A stretch of DNA of 64,000 nucleotides from Homarus americanus (GCF_018991925.1 NW_024737068.1:5793998-5857997); one strand, 5' to 3'; positions 12,571 through 27,680 are shown, numbered from the stretch's first letter. A program made the numbers and translations. Notes: generated from the letters alone by a model not told the origin.

Positions 12571-12759
12571 CTTATCACTCGTATGGAGAGAGAAAATGAG
12601 TGTAAACTGCAAGGTGTTCCAATACATTTCCTCCAGCCCGTCTTGACAGAATGAGGGACGGGGCTGGTGGTGATGTGCTCTTGAAGAATGACCGACTGAT
12701 AAGGTGACGGATGAAGCTCTTACGGTGGAGGGAAGGTTTTTTTTTGGGGGGGGTGGAGG

Positions 12760-12900
12760 TGGAGCACTATGGTAGGTGGAGGAATAGGAGAGTAGGTGGA
12801 GTATAATGACAGTGTTAAGTGAAGCATTTTGGTACAGTGGAGCATTATGGTAGTGTTAGGTGAGGCATATTGGTTCAATGGTAGGTGGAGCCTTATGGGG
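12760..12900 (+). repeat. Degenerate 20-25 bp repeat (GGTGGAGCATTATGG-like)
   Basis: Five or six loosely related copies of a phrase such as AGTGGAGCATTATGGTAGTG, with variants GTGGAGCACTATGGTAGG, GTGAAGCATTTTGGTACAG and GTGGAGCCTTATGGGG. Copies differ in length, so this is an old, decayed minisatellite. A G-run lies just upstream at about 12746-12754. Confidence 0.55.
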
Positions 12901-13269
12901 TTTAAGGTCAGGGTCACGGAAGTTTTCATTCTTTCTTTTAAGCATTTGAAAGAATATACAAAGGTGGGGGTTGCCATCAAAGTGAGGCCAGGCAGTAAAT
13001 TAGTTCAAAAAAATAAAATGCTCCAAAAATTGTCTGAGGAAAAAAGTTCAAGGTCTCTTAAATAACAAAATACAACGAAGAAATAAAATCGGAGTAAAGA
13101 TAATCATTTGGTTGGTTTGATTACATTGGTGTGTTAGGGTGGATTAGTCACGGTTTGGTAGCGACAGTGGGTAGTGCATCACTGTGAGATGTTCTGGTGT
13201 AGGCGGCGTTGGTCGATACGTCCTCGCTCGCTTCCTCAAGGTAATTTGTGGAGGAGGGAGAGCCCGAAT

Positions 13270-13383
13270 GGTGTTGACTGTGGTGAATCATGAGGAGAAG
13301 CCAGGTATGCTGTTAGCTGTGTGTGATGTTAGCTGTGGTGAGTTATGAGGAGCCAGACACAATGTTAGCTGTGGTGAATTCAG
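13270..13383 (+). repeat. Short degenerate repeat (GTTAGCTGTGGTGAATTATG)
   Basis: Three to four copies of GTTAGCTGTGGTGA followed by a variant of ATTATGAGGAGCCAG, with one truncated copy (GTTAGCTGTGTGTGAT). It is too short to be informative. Confidence 0.6.
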
Positions 13384-16300
13384 TCTATGAAAAGAACAAA
13401 CTAATAATACAAATTTCAATATGTGTGTTCTGTATGTGTTTATGATAGTATTTTCCATTGAGGACATACGATTCGTGAATATATGGTGAATGGTTGATGT
13501 CTTAAAAGTAATAATCCGGTGGTTGGTTACAGACTACAGACAAACATACACCCTGACTGAAATGACGCTAAAAAAATAAAGGTTTTATACAAATGAATAC
13601 TGTTCAGGTGTTTTTGTTCAGCCACTGCAGATCTGAACAAGTAATTTTGGCTATAAGGAGATGAGGTTAACTTTACTCTCTCGTAATATTAGAAAAGAAG
13701 ATATAATGAGAGAGGATTTTACGTAAATTGGCTCTAAATCAAAATATCAAAATTCATCTTGCACTGTAAATCAAAACTTTAGTGACATATTTTATACTAA
13801 GCCACAATTTACGATAATATTTGCATGGAAAATTAATGTTAGAGGAGTGAAAGAGCTTGAATAGTACATCTAATAATAATCCGAATAAAACAATAACAAG
13901 GAATAAGTTAATTTATTAATAGTTATATGAAAGTCTTATAAATCTACATAATAGATCTATAAAGTAGTAAAATCAAAGGAAACGTCAATTGAAGTTAGTA
14001 AGATATGGCTGTAAATACCATCAACACATAAACATACAATCACCCTTACATAACACCATGTGCACATACACCCCTATGTCCACACTTGTATTATATGTGG
14101 TGAATAATGCCTTGGTCAGTTGTAAATGAATGTCAATACAACTTGTTCCCTCTAACTCATATCGACGACTTAGAAATTATTAGTCAAAAGCCAAACAAAG
14201 AAAGAGTGGCACAGTAACCACATTTAGGGACACCAAATCAATTATGGGAAAGGGGACAAATATCAGGACGAATGAGGACAATTAATCACGAAATGAGAGG
14301 AAAACCGAGTGTAAATATATAACAGGAATGCTAAATATGATGGTGAGAATAGGAGGAACTTTAGTTGAGATTGCTAAATGGTCGGATGAGTCAGGTGATA
14401 ATGACATACTGCTGAAAGTGGAGAAGGAATGGGTGGGCGTTAGATGGTGTCAGGCCGTCAGTGAAACAATCCCAAACTATTTATGACGGAACGTGAAAAG
14501 GTTGTTGGAGCTCACTAAGTCGTATGTAAACTTAAGAGTGTTTGTTATGCCGGACATTATTAAAACACATTTTAACATATCTGCAGATTACATGTATAAT
14601 CATTGTTCATATATATATTAATTTTAGCTGGTAGTACATTATAACATTATAACATTATGTTCTCGCCTGCATAAGTTATTTTGTTGATTTCGTAACTATT
14701 CTGTCAAAATACCTTCTTTATATTTGCTCACACTGACTGTGTAAGCAACTGAGCCTCTCAACACCTTCACACCGCTTTGTTGCCCTCGACTTCTTCTATT
14801 ATAACCCGTATGTATTATCAAGTCACTCTGTAGTGTCCATTATCTCAGTATGTTCACTATGTCTTTAACATTTTTCCCTACAGGATTTTCTTGCCGTATA
14901 TCTCACTCCTATCATGTCATCACCCAGTTGGTAATGAAAGAGTTCCTTTGCCTCTTCTCTCACGAGCACACTTGTCTTTGTCATGGTTTATTGATCAAAG
15001 AACTACCCTCCCTCTCTTGTTAACTTAGTGATGCTCTCATCAAATTCTGTGTAACCAACAACCGGGTATCTTTTGTATGAACCTGACACGGGTTTCCCCT
15101 TTCACAGAGGAAAATAAAAACAAGGGAAACACAAATTCAAGCTTCGGTACACAGATGCTATTTAAAACTTTCAGTAACAAGGAGGGAATTTGAACACCTT
15201 CCCTTTACTGTGGATTCAACTTCAGAGTAATTTTAAACATGATACTTAACTACAAGTTTATTGTGTGAAATTCCCAAGGCACAATGTGTCTGGTATTTCT
15301 TGACTGGTACACTTCTCTGTTTAACTATTCAGATTTATGCAAAGAACAGAAATCTTAGTCGTCCAACCCAGGACACAGAACTCCTTCTCTTGCTTACAAG
15401 TGACTTTTCTTCATGTTAATTTTCTTGGGAGATAGTTGCCGGTTTTCTTTTCAAAATCTGCATACGTACTTGACCTTGTTACATCGTCTCCGACCAGGCT
15501 TGCGAGGTATGTGTGTGTTTGTGGGTGTGTGTGTTTGTGTGTGTTTATGTGCGTGTGCGCGTGTGTGTGTGTTTCTTTGTGTATGTTCGTCTGTCTCTGT
15601 GTTTATGTGCCATCGCTAATAATATAATACAGTGTATGTTAATCATATCTACGTCAAATCAGACCAAACGTCATGAGTGAACTATGATGGATATACGGCA
15701 ACAAATTAACCTTTCAGGGAGTGTTCATGGTTATGGTCGGAGAAGGTTAAAAAAAATTACACTTTTCGCAATAACTCTGAAACAAAGCATCAAAGGTGAA
15801 ATAGCTTAATTAAAACTCTTCAAATTTGGTAGAGAGAATCTTGAAATAAAAACGCGAGTGAACAGCGTAGGTCATGAGTGTGGGTTTCCCCTCTCTAAAG
15901 GCAATAACTGGACACGGATAAGATTAACCATCGCTGACTAAACCTTCTTAGATCTTTGTATTTAACAGCAGACTAACTTGTAAGCTGTGGTTATTATACT
16001 ATTCAGTATTTTGTCTTTACTGTTGATGGGGGACTTTGAATGCGTCTATTAGTGTATGAGTAGACACACTAAAGTATTCTTAATCATCTAATCAATTGTT
16101 AATAAATTAATATAAAAGTGTACCAGATAATTGACAACATTTAAATTAAGTAGATATCAGTATTCCTCAATTGTTGTGTTGCACTGAATTCGTGTTAATG
16201 GGTTGTGTTTGTGTCTGTGTATTATTTACATAAATTATAAATGACACACATTGGAATTTTATTCATACAAAAATGATAAATATATAAAATGGATTAAAGG

Positions 16301-17640
16301 GACGTAAGCGGAGAACATCACTGTACACAAATTCTCTCTCTCTAAAGACCACATGTAAAATTAAATCACACGGTAGAACAAGGAAATAGTTAAAGAAAAA
16401 TTTCTCCCAATCTTCGAAAAATTTTACCCTCGTTGGAAATTGTTAAAATCTTACAAAGCGTTCCTTTGTTAATTATGGGATGCAGCGCACCACGTGAAAG
16501 CTTTGGTGGGAAAGGATTTTTTCTTCTGATTGTCCAAAAATAAAGATAATGGAGTCTGTTGAATTTTTGTTTGAAATAAAGAGCAGAGATACACAGGATA
16601 ACGGAATCAAGTGCTTTATTTGGCTTTCTCTTTGTTACATATGATGCTTGTTTTTTATATACAGAACTTGTGTACGGAGTGGGGCTGTTGTTCAGAGTGG
16701 AAAGACAGGAGTTTACTAAATCACAAAGGAGTATTTTTACAGAAGATACCCGCTTGTATTATCTAGTCTTAGATGACTTATCAAAAGTGATTTATATACC
16801 ACATTGATGTTGGCTCCAGACTAATGATAAGTCAGTGCGCTTCTGTGTATTGTGCATGACATGCGAGCGAAAAGCTGCAAAAATTAGTCTGATTGAGAAT
16901 GTGGTCTTGAGACGATGATTGGCCTCACTATCTCTCACTGATAAGGCGTGTGACTTGTGTCGACCCTATTACACGTGTTGAAGGTTTCCTCTTGTGAAAA
17001 CTTAGTCTCATTCACTTGGTCACTTGTAAATATATTTGTAGGACAGTCATCACACTAGACTCCTTCCTGGGTGTAGTTACCGACAAGGGTAAGACGAATG
17101 AAGGAAGTGTGTGTGAAGAAAAATCAAATAAGTAGAAATGGGTTGTGTGTAATTAATAGATGCAGGAACCATAACTGGATATAACGTGGTCACAGGGCTT
17201 CACTGTAAAATCTCGAATATTTAAGGAGTGTTAGTGAAAAATTCCTGTGCAGGAACACGCTTACCTAACTTGCCGTCCTCACTAACTCTCATGTCGTCCC
17301 CCAAAAACTTTGTTACCTTTGTTTTGTTGCATTTCACTTGCGGAAAGACGCTCCAAAATATTTTACTTTGGTAAACTTTGGGTACCCACACTCTGGCCTC
17401 GCCTGATACATTAAAGCAAGAAATAAGGCCTTGTAGTAACTTAGATCTCATATGTAAACACAGTTTTAAATAAAAAAAAATCCTGCAGGTCAGGCAAATT
17501 GACTGTTTACAAGCACATACAAAATAAATTTTCTAATATCAATAAATTCTAAATATTTTTCCAACTTCAGGTTGGTCATAAGCGATGATATACATCATAC
17601 CAGCAATACTTATAAAATATTAATTTTATAGAAGACTTAA
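13384..17640. other. AT-rich stretch without recognisable gene
   Basis: No known protein motif in any frame. One degenerate GT-rich tract is listed separately (about 15506-15605). Confidence 0.55.
15506..15605 (+). repeat. Degenerate (GT)n tract
   Basis: Interrupted GTGTGT/GTTTGT/GCGTGC runs over about 100 bp. The two cysteine-rich open frames across it (63-68 codons) are repeat artefacts. Confidence 0.8.
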
Positions 17641-17642
17641 AC

Positions 17643-17660
17643 TAACCTAACCTTACCTAA
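17643..17660 (-). repeat. Telomere-like TTAGG/TAAGG patch
   Basis: The plus strand is TAACCTAACCTTACCTAA. Its reverse complement TTAGGTAAGGTTAGGTTA is identical to 31342-31359, next to the main TTAGG array, and overlaps the variant at 3718-3734. Confidence 0.5.
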
Positions 17661-17664
17661 ATTA

Positions 17665-19275
<1,611 letters not shown>

Positions 19276-20192
19276 CGGAGAGTGCGATGACCAAGGGCTT
19301 GATGTCGTTCTCATGAAAAGCGATAGACAGTATATTTGCTGTGTCATTTGCCTATAGGGGAAGGTCAGATGATCTCAAACGTACAGGTGGAGGAGTTACA
19401 CAATCATGTTTCTCCGATCAGATTATTCTTACCCGAGAAACTACGCCAAGAACACACATAAATTTATTCTTCCTAGACAACCACATCCATGAAGGTTATT
19501 TTGATTCCATAATCAATAAAGATTTATCTCCACTCCCCTTAGCTCACTGCTCCCACACCCTGATCCACGTGTGTAGTGACTGATAGGAGGTGATCAAAAA
19601 CTTAGCAGATCTTAAAGGCGTCTAATTGCATATATAGAGGAAACTGTTAAAAGTAGTGGGAGTAAATATCAAGGGAATGATACTAAGTTTTACTCTCTTA
19701 TATTTCGACGTAGAATTTTCCAGGATTATTTATTTTATTGATTTTAGTCATATTCAGTTTGAGGGGAGATATGTGATATTTCAAGTTACTGAGAGACACG
19801 TTTTATATACACTCTAGGAAGAATTATCCGAGTAGGCCTATTTTTGTCTTTCGTCGATGTGAACGAGAAATATAAACATTGTCACCATTGTTTGCTTTTC
19901 CTTTGACTTATTTGTGTATTCAAATGTTCCAGATAGGGAAGAGAAAGTGGTGAGTGATGCTCCATTAAGTGGGAGAATGTCAGAAACTCGACGTACTCTT
20001 AGATAATCGAGACTATTCTTAATGAACTCTCCTCTGTTGATAGTCTAACATCCCTTCCTAGGGTGGTCGTGGCGCTGTTTGGGTTACGATGGTTGTCAGC
20101 GCCTCGTCCAACACACATGAACAAGTTGGTCTCCTGGCGACTACTCGACTTTAGCGCACATTTTTTTTCCTACTCAAATGTTTCATCTTATA
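19276..20192. other. Spacer without recognisable gene
   Basis: An 80-codon open frame at 19341-19583 shows no familiar domain. Nothing else was seen. Confidence 0.5.
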
Positions 20193-20293
20193 GGGAGAGG
20201 AAAGTCCGTTATATTGAAAGTCCGTTAGATGTGAAACCTCCATCTAACGGAGTATACGGAGAGATAAATCCCTTATATGGAGGTTTCACTGTA
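20193..20293 (-). mobile_element. Probable pogo/Tigger-like DNA transposon terminus
   Basis: Read on the minus strand from 20293, the sequence begins TACAGTGAAACCTCCATATA and continues with repeated CCGTTAGATG and ATAACGGACTTTCC phrases. A TA followed by CAGTG-type termini with nested AACGG subrepeats resembles Tigger/pogo-type terminal inverted repeats. Two nested inverted repeats are visible: 20222-20231 with 20241-20250 (CCGTTAGATG and CATCTAACGG), and 20231-20243 with 20277-20289 (GTGAAACCTCCAT and ATGGAGGTTTCAC). No transposase or partner terminus was found nearby, so this is a solo end or a tiny non-autonomous copy. Confidence 0.5.
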
Positions 20294-22980
20294 TATTTAT
20301 AATTTTCGAGATTTTCTTCAGATTCTTACTCGGAAAGGAATGTTCTTTTACATTTAATCTAAAAGTTGCCATCTGCAGGGTACAGAGGAGTCTATCATTA
20401 TAAATGGTGTACGAAGGCAGCTTTTGTTTTTAACAATACACACATGTTAGGTGTGTCAACGTATATTGTTACTGCCCTGCCTGTGTTCCCTTGTGCCTCA
20501 CCCTCCCGTAAAGAAAGCTAAGACATGAGGAATTGTTTCGACGACACGGGTTGCCACTCTCTGCTCAACACACTTTCCCCGTTGAGGGTTTCAGGTCTCT
20601 CTTTCAGTGCATTTTTGTTTGTTATATAACCCGCCGATAAAATCTTTTTAAAGAAATAACCCCAAAGACTTCAAAATACTAAAGCAATATTTCGGCATCA
20701 TTTTACTATGAATATAAATCACACAATATCATAATGTTAATATGTAAACCACGAAATAAAATTTTCCATGAAAGCAATAATCTTAAAAAATTTCCTTCAT
20801 AATACAGAATAATGTTTTCTCGAAATATATAATTTATGTGAGTGACGTCAGCGTAGTGTCAATATTTCATTAAGAATCTGTCCATTATAATACTGTTAAA
20901 TTTTGAAGAAAGATTTAGTATTTGACCCAGTGAATAATAAACACTGTTCTTTAACTATCGTCGCAAAAGTAAGGACTCGACCGTGTTATTTGTCACTCGT
21001 AAGTATTATTCAAAATGGTACCGTACATCATTCATAATAATACTATACATCGTCAGGAAGATAGACACAAACATCCAGTGTTGATAGACAGACAGACAAA
21101 CATATGTAAATGACACCGAACACATACTTGTCACTTGTTTTCATTGTTTTATAAATATCCTCCCCACCCCCCACCAAATTACTCACTTCCTTACTTCAGC
21201 TTCATTATAAATTTGCAACTTTGATAATGAAGATATCATATAACTTGTAAATAGTAAACATAAACATTGCAGACAGTACTCAGGCGAATTGCAAATACTT
21301 GAACAGTCTTGTGCAAATTTATACCCTCAGTGAGAGTCATTGTGAGTCTCTTCAGTGCCATTTCAGCAATCTCACTCGACCCCCAGAGAGAGAGAGACAC
21401 TGTTTTCCTGATTTAGACAAAAGAAAAGCTAATTTGCCTTTCTTCATGGTCAATTTCCTCTTTTATTATACGAGATAGGTATTAAAATATCATATTCCCC
21501 CAAGCAATAAATTACCATATTAAACAGATATACTGTAGAATAAATGTGGATGAGCAGAAAAGTGAGTATATTGCATGAGAATCAGCTTGAACTACAGTTA
21601 TTAATATCATCTAACATTAATCTCTTCTCTTCTTCATCCATGGAAACTGTGAACTCTGCGTGTCTTCTCGTAGTACATATTATCAACACTCATTAAAGAT
21701 AGTGTTATGGCAAGTATTGGCTTCGTTCACATCTATTCTACAGACGAGAATTTATCCTATGGCAAATATTCTATCAATCAGTGATGCTGCTTTCCCTGTG
21801 AGTCTGAGGGTCGGCAACCAGTGTCATTTACGCCAAACATTTTCGGGTTGTCTTTACCAGTTTTCTCAGATTGTGGTTCTCTCCAGGGACAACTTTTAAT
21901 TTCATTCCTCCATCTTAGTCTCTACCTTCCCCTGGCCCTTCTACCCTCAATTTTGCCCATTAATATTCTTGCTTTTATCCCTTTATCCCCAATTTCCAAT
22001 ATTTATCTGTGTTCTGTCGCTAATCTTTATATTTCTTCGTTATTTTCCCTACCATTATAAATTGTCTATAACATTCTTCAGCAGCTCCACATTTCAATGG
22101 CCTCGGACCTCTTACTGGTATCTGGTGAAAGTGTCCCCGATTATTGACCATATACTGTACTGCATTTTAACAGCCTCTTTTTCTGAAACGGATATTATTT
22201 CCATTTTTCTACACGTCTCTTAAGGTAACAAGATGCTGTTTTTACTTGACTTACTATTATTTTAATTAATTTTTCAAATATACTGTCACACGCTTGTTTA
22301 AAGTTCCCTGTTGTCTACCATATTTTTAATTTTAGGACTCGTTTATAATTTGGAAACGACCAATATTGTTTATTTCATAAGTGTCTAAGCTTATATTCTT
22401 CACCAGATGACTTATAGTAAGTTCTAAAAATGGTTGTTTTCATGTCTGTAGGTGACAGTGTTACATAAAAGTTCTTCTCACTAGACTATTATCAAACACG
22501 GTAACTTACCTAAAGTAAATTCCAATCACGTTTCGTCAGTCTCATTTAAAATAGACGACTTATCCTGCTTAGAATAATCTGTCTACAGACACTTCCGCAG
22601 ATATCCACTCGACGCAGAACGCATTCTCATTCAAGTCTCGTAGTTTCACGTTGAGATAAAGTCCGAAGCTCTCATTCACACATGAAATTGCGTAGCGCCT
22701 TCTGCTCACCCAGGAGAACCTTTATTGTGAGGTTTCTTTCAATTGTGCAAACCTTCTAGACTCCTAAAAAAAGATTCATCCCGGTATTTATATTGTCTAG
22801 CTTGAAATTATAACTGGCTCCCACAAATGGATGTTCTAAAGATTAAAGTACAAGTTAAAAAACTATTGGTTCATTTTAAATCTATTATCTTTCTTGTGTT
22901 AACTGTTGCTGGTTCGTGCTCACGGAAACCCCTAATCCACACAGCTGTGAATGGGTATCTAAGTTTACAGTTGGGTAAGT
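20294..22980. other. AT-rich stretch without recognisable gene
   Basis: Overlapping frames of 79-84 codons in a pyrimidine-rich patch (21660-22223) encode hydrophobic, low-complexity peptides with no known motif and are probably chance. Confidence 0.5.
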
Positions 22981-22984
22981 TGTT

Positions 22985-23300
22985 TGGTGATAATGTCTTG
23001 TGGTGGCGTCTAGTGCACAGTAATGGTGACTGGTAGTAGTGCCTGGTCTCCGGGGCTGGTGTCTGGTATCTAGAGGCAGTTTATGGTGCTAGTGTCTGAT
23101 TTGTGTTAAGGGTGGCGGGTTATCGTGTCTGGTAAAGGTATGTATCTTATGGTAATGGTGATGTCTAGAGTTGGTTTCTGGTGGCAGTGTGTGGTCCTGG
23201 TGTGGGTGTCTGGGTGCATCATCTGGTTGTGGTATCTGTAACGTCTTGGTGGTGGGTCTGATACCTATATCTGGTAATGTTGAGGTTGGTTGTGATGTCC
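22985..23300 (+). repeat. Degenerate TGGTG/CTGGTGTCTGGT-rich tract
   Basis: Over about 315 bp the plus strand is dominated by variants of GGTG, CTGGTGTCTGG and TGGTAATGGTG without a fixed period. It looks like an ancient, eroded GT/GGTG minisatellite with a strong G/T versus C/A strand bias. Confidence 0.5.
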
Positions 23301-23838
23301 ACTGTTGAAGAGACTGTTCACTGGATTAGCCGAGGTAAATATCCTCCAATGAATTCATATACTGTTGACACCGTTCAGCGGATTCCTTAAAAAAAAAAAT
23401 CCGTTCATTGGGCTGCATAATATTGGTGCCTTTTAATGGACTTCAGTGTATGGTTAACATAATCTATGGTACTAAAACACGTCATCCCTTTAAAAACCTT
23501 ATTATTTTTCTTAATAATCAAGATTCAGACAGAAGATAGGTGTTTATAGGTGTTGAGGTGTGAGTGGACCATCTTCAGGTGATGGGCAGCTCCCTGGGAA
23601 GAGAACCTTAGGCCGAGTGGACCATCACCTCCACCTGATGGCCACCACAGGCTCGGCAACTCTGCACTAAGTTGGTGGATATAAATTCTGCACAGCAACT
23701 TTGTATTCTGCAGCCTTACCTGGAAGTTGTATTTTATGAGGCGCTATTGTGAGGCTCATGGCGGCCCTGGGGAAGTAAAGCTTATATTATCTGGCAAGAA
23801 ATAGCATCGTTCTTATATTAGTTGTGATATACTGGTAT

Positions 23839-23840
<2 letters not shown>

Positions 23841-23890
<50 letters not shown>
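23841..23890 (+). repeat. Compound (TC)n(AC)n microsatellite
   Basis: A (TC)19 run switches directly to (AC)n. Perfect tract. Confidence 0.97.
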
Positions 23891-23892
<2 letters not shown>

Positions 23893-24149
23893 CTTCATTG
23901 AAGTAACTCGCTTCCATGTATCTCTTAGGTTTCCTCTTTTTTATCGTCATTAAAAAGAAAAAAAAATGGGATTTGTAATATTTCATAGACTTTGTTCGTT
24001 AGATTGTAATTTTCGATTGTACCGAGTCAGTGTGTTCAATTATCACGCTGAATTGCTGACGTTTACGGCTAATCACTAATGACCAAACAGAAGACGTCTT
24101 ATGTTCCCCTATTGAGTATATTGATCACACAATGGACAATCGTTGTGAG

Positions 24150-24170
24150 AAAAAAAAAAAAAAAAAAAAA
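24150..24170 (+). repeat. Poly-A run (21 A)
   Basis: A homopolymer with no recognisable retrotransposon body immediately upstream, so a retroposition origin is only a possibility. Confidence 0.9.
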
Positions 24171-24439
24171 CATACATCAGTCAAATTGTTTAATATAATA
24201 AGTGTATATTTAAATAAAGGTAAGTAAAATAACCTATAAAAATCGTTAGAAAAAAATATCCGTATTTTCCGTGAACGATCCTTTTCTCTTTTCTGGGGCG
24301 GAGGGTCTCTTAAACATATACATATATCTGAGTCTACCATAGAGTTTCTTTAGTATATATGACACTAGCCGATTCCTTTACATTTCTCATGTTCATTCTA
24401 TCACCTTTACTGTCAAATGGGGGACGTGTACATAACTCT

Positions 24440-25999
24440 TTATCATTCCTTTGTTTCCCTTCCCTCTGTCTTGCATAACATAGACGCCTTTGTAATCTAT
24501 TCCATTACCTTTACTTCCACCTCTCACCCTTAACACTTCACGGGCGTTTCCATCCACTAGTGATACCTTACACTACCCAGTCTCAACTTCTCCTTCACTT
24601 CTTTCTTCCTCTTTCTTTGTAATTACTTTTTTTCCACTCCCTCACGTCCGAGAAATAATAACTCAAACGTATCTTATATATACAACTAATAGTTTCTCCA
24701 GGTAATTTTCTTATTTTTTTTCCCCACTCTATACCGCCTCTCTCATTTTTAATTTCCATTTAATTTTTTCTCTCTTGCATTTTCCTCAAGAACACCCTAT
24801 TTCCTTTTAAACTTCGCTAGAACCAAAGTTAAGAGGATGCACAATAAAATAAAACTCTCAGCCAGGAAAGATGAAATTTGAGAGACTGAAGGATGAAAGA
24901 ATAAAGAATAAAGTTCTAGAAGAAAGTGAATGAGTGAGAATGTGAAAAGAATAGACTGTGAACTAAATGAGATAGAAACCCTCTGAGGTCTTATTGACTG
25001 TGCCATATTGGAGACTATTGAAGAAATGTTAGAGTAAAAATAGGAAGTGAAAAAGACTGGAAAGGGATTTTGTAATGGTGATATTAAGAAGTTGGTGTAG
25101 GGGGTATGAAATATTTAAAAAGGGAGGTAATGAAGATAATAAGACTAAGAAATAGGGAATAAAATGCATTTAAAAAAGGCCAAAACACTTGCCCTGAAAG
25201 CACTATATTCCAAGACAGACAGACAGTACTATTGATGGATATTTAAAAGCGAGAGATAAATACTTGGGGTATAAAGGAAAACTGATAGCATAAGGCTTAC
25301 CAATGTATAGGGAGGTTATCAACTGAAAAATAAATAGGACTTTGAAAAAAAATTGGATTCCCAGGATTAAATGTAAATATAGAGGAAATCATATAAAGTT
25401 TTAATAAGAGAGACTTAATAATGGGGAATATTGTGTTTAAGAAGATATATAAATTCTCCACAGACATAGAGACATGTGAAGAAGAGAAGGTAGTGGCATA
25501 ATCGATTGTATGTTGTTGGGTAGATGAATGACAGTAAGTTAAGTAAGGTAAATATACCAAGAGCTGCATAGAAAATATATCATCATTATTTGGTGGAAGA
25601 GAGAATGATATTTGTACTTTAAACTTCATATTATACACATTATGACTACATGAAATATTTATAAAGAAACACAAGTGGCAGTATGACTAGGGTGGGCAAA
25701 TTTCGATGCAAGGAAATTGGACAAGGAAGCTGATAGAATATGTGAATGAAAGTGTGGATAAATTTTAGGATATGAAGTGAATGAAAGGCAGATGGGGGAG
25801 GATATTTTGATCACACTAATAAAAGCAATAACTGAAAAAAAAGAAGAGACGTGAAGAATGAAAAGTTATAATATGATTGTAATAAAAGTGAGAGAAGAGG
25901 TAAGTAAGTCTCTGAGTAAACTTCTGAATGATGAGACGACAAGTATGGATAGAATCAAAGTTATAGATATTATGAATGGATTTATTTAAAGGCGGTATA
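24440..25999 (+). other. Strand-asymmetric pyrimidine-rich then purine-rich block with fragmentary open frames
   Basis: 24440-24790 is C/T-rich on the plus strand. From 24830 to about 25990 the bias flips to A/G. Within the purine-rich part several short stretches read like decayed coding sequence: KMKFERLKDERIKNKVLEES near 24870, RIDCELNEIETL near 24952, a piece containing GNWTRKLIEYVNESVDKF near 25710-25767, and an ATG-started 43-codon frame at 25858-25989 containing REEVSKSLSKLL and SMDRIKVIDIMNGFI. The pieces lie in different frames with stops between them. I do not recognise the protein, and A/G-rich DNA gives K/E-rich, stop-poor frames by chance. A 125-codon minus-strand frame at 25297-25674 is the complement of this bias. 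Confidence 0.35.
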
Positions 26000-26003
26000 A
26001 TGG

Positions 26004-26160
26004 CTCTTTTTCTTTCTGTTTATTTCTTTCTCTTTAATTATGTTTATCTCTATCTCTCTCTGTATTTTTATTTATTTATCTCTGTATCTCTTCCTGTATA
26101 TCTCTAATTTTGTGTGTTTATCTGTCTCTCTCTCCCTCTCTCTGTCTCTCTCTGTATGTC
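26004..26160 (+). repeat. Degenerate (TCTC/TTTA)n pyrimidine tract
   Basis: Interrupted CTCT, TATC and TTTA runs. The 60-codon hydrophobic frame across it is an artefact. Confidence 0.8.
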
Positions 26161-26730
26161 AACCACTAACAGAGGATCCCATTCCGATGACAAAAATGGT
26201 TAGGACAGGTAAGAGCAGTTAGGGGGGAGTGATGAGGGGCAAGGCAGTGTGAAGGGCAATGTACGTCGTCGTTAATATTGGATTATCGATATAAGATGTT
26301 TTTCCTGTTTTATAGCCATGAAAGGCAGGGCGGAAAATAAGATAAGAAAGATAGGAAATTGTTTTGTTCGTGTTTAGTTTTTAAAAGGATACTAATTATG
26401 GTTTATTATTAGAGTTATGTTTGTCTGTTTATACTTTATGCATTTATTCCATCAGAAAAAAAAAATTGCTGGTTTATGAAAGTTGAACGAAATAAACTTT
26501 ACTGGAATCACTCAAGAATATGGAACTGTGGTAAGATATAAAGGATCTCATTTTAAAGATAAAACTGATTACTTTTATTAAGATTTATAAAGATAACAGG
26601 ATGAAAATGTGGAATAACGAGGGAGTACATGAAATCAAACACCAATGGAAAGTTGAAACTCAAGAAGATGTTTGCAATTCGAGTTTGATGAAGAAAAAAA
26701 GAAATGATTTACATTCCTCGTTTACAGCTG

Positions 26731-26754
26731 ACACACACACACACACACACACAC
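26731..26754 (+). repeat. (AC)12 microsatellite
   Basis: Perfect dinucleotide run. Confidence 0.97.
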
Positions 26755-27640
26755 GTTATTTTTTCTTCATTTATTAGTCCCGTCAGCGTCTTATTCCCTC
26801 ATTAATTTTACGAGATATTTCACATTGCATAATAATCAAATGAAATAAACGACTATTCCAGGGAACATGGAGCAACTCTCAATAAGTTGAAGAATTACCA
26901 TAGCACATAACATTACCAGGAAACAGTTCAGGAAATATCACCTAACCACACTAAGAGAGCTCATTGAAACACCAAATCCAACTCGGAAATATTACAGGTC
27001 AAATGTTAACCTATAGTATAATTAAAAAGTGTATGATATCAGTACAAATAAATGAGTATAGAATCAATGGATAATGAAACTTGTAAACATAAGATAAACG
27101 AGAACACCACATAACACATGTAAACAACAGTTAACAATGAATACTCCAGACATCACATAAGAAAACAGAATGCCTACGTTAACACAATACAACACAGGTT
27201 CTTATTCGACGTAATACAAATCCTTTTGATAAAGAATTCCCCCAAACTCTGCTCCAAAAAGGTTTCGTATTAAACACCGCGCATATCAATAGTTCTTAAA
27301 CAAAGGCAACTGTTTTAATAATCATATAACACGTGACTCCAGACCCGGACGGGAATGGTCTGTCAAATGTTTTTATGTACTAGAACTAGATCATATTGCC
27401 GTTTACTATCATATCATACTATTATATCGTAACACTGAATTAAAAGAGTCCAGTCATACTGTTGAGTAAGAAGATCCAATTCTCACATTCAAGTAGGGAG
27501 TAAGTTACAGACTATGAATAACAAGAAGATAGTGAGGCAGGTGGTGGCCGAGAAATTACACAGTCATTTTTGTTGTGCAGCAATATTATTCGGGCTTCAT
27601 GCAAACTATATTCCTTTGTCTAATGTATTTGCACAACAGT

Positions 27641-27680
27641 GTGCGTGTATATGTGTGTGTGTGTGTGTGCGCTCGCGTGC
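27641..27680 (+). repeat. (GT)n/(GC) microsatellite
   Basis: Imperfect GTGTAT(AT)(GT)n followed by GCGCTCGCGTGCGC. Confidence 0.85.

Noticed and set aside
25297..25674. 125-codon minus-strand frame as a membrane protein
   Set aside because: It is the complement of an A/G-rich stretch, which produces long hydrophobic F/S/I/Y-rich frames by composition.
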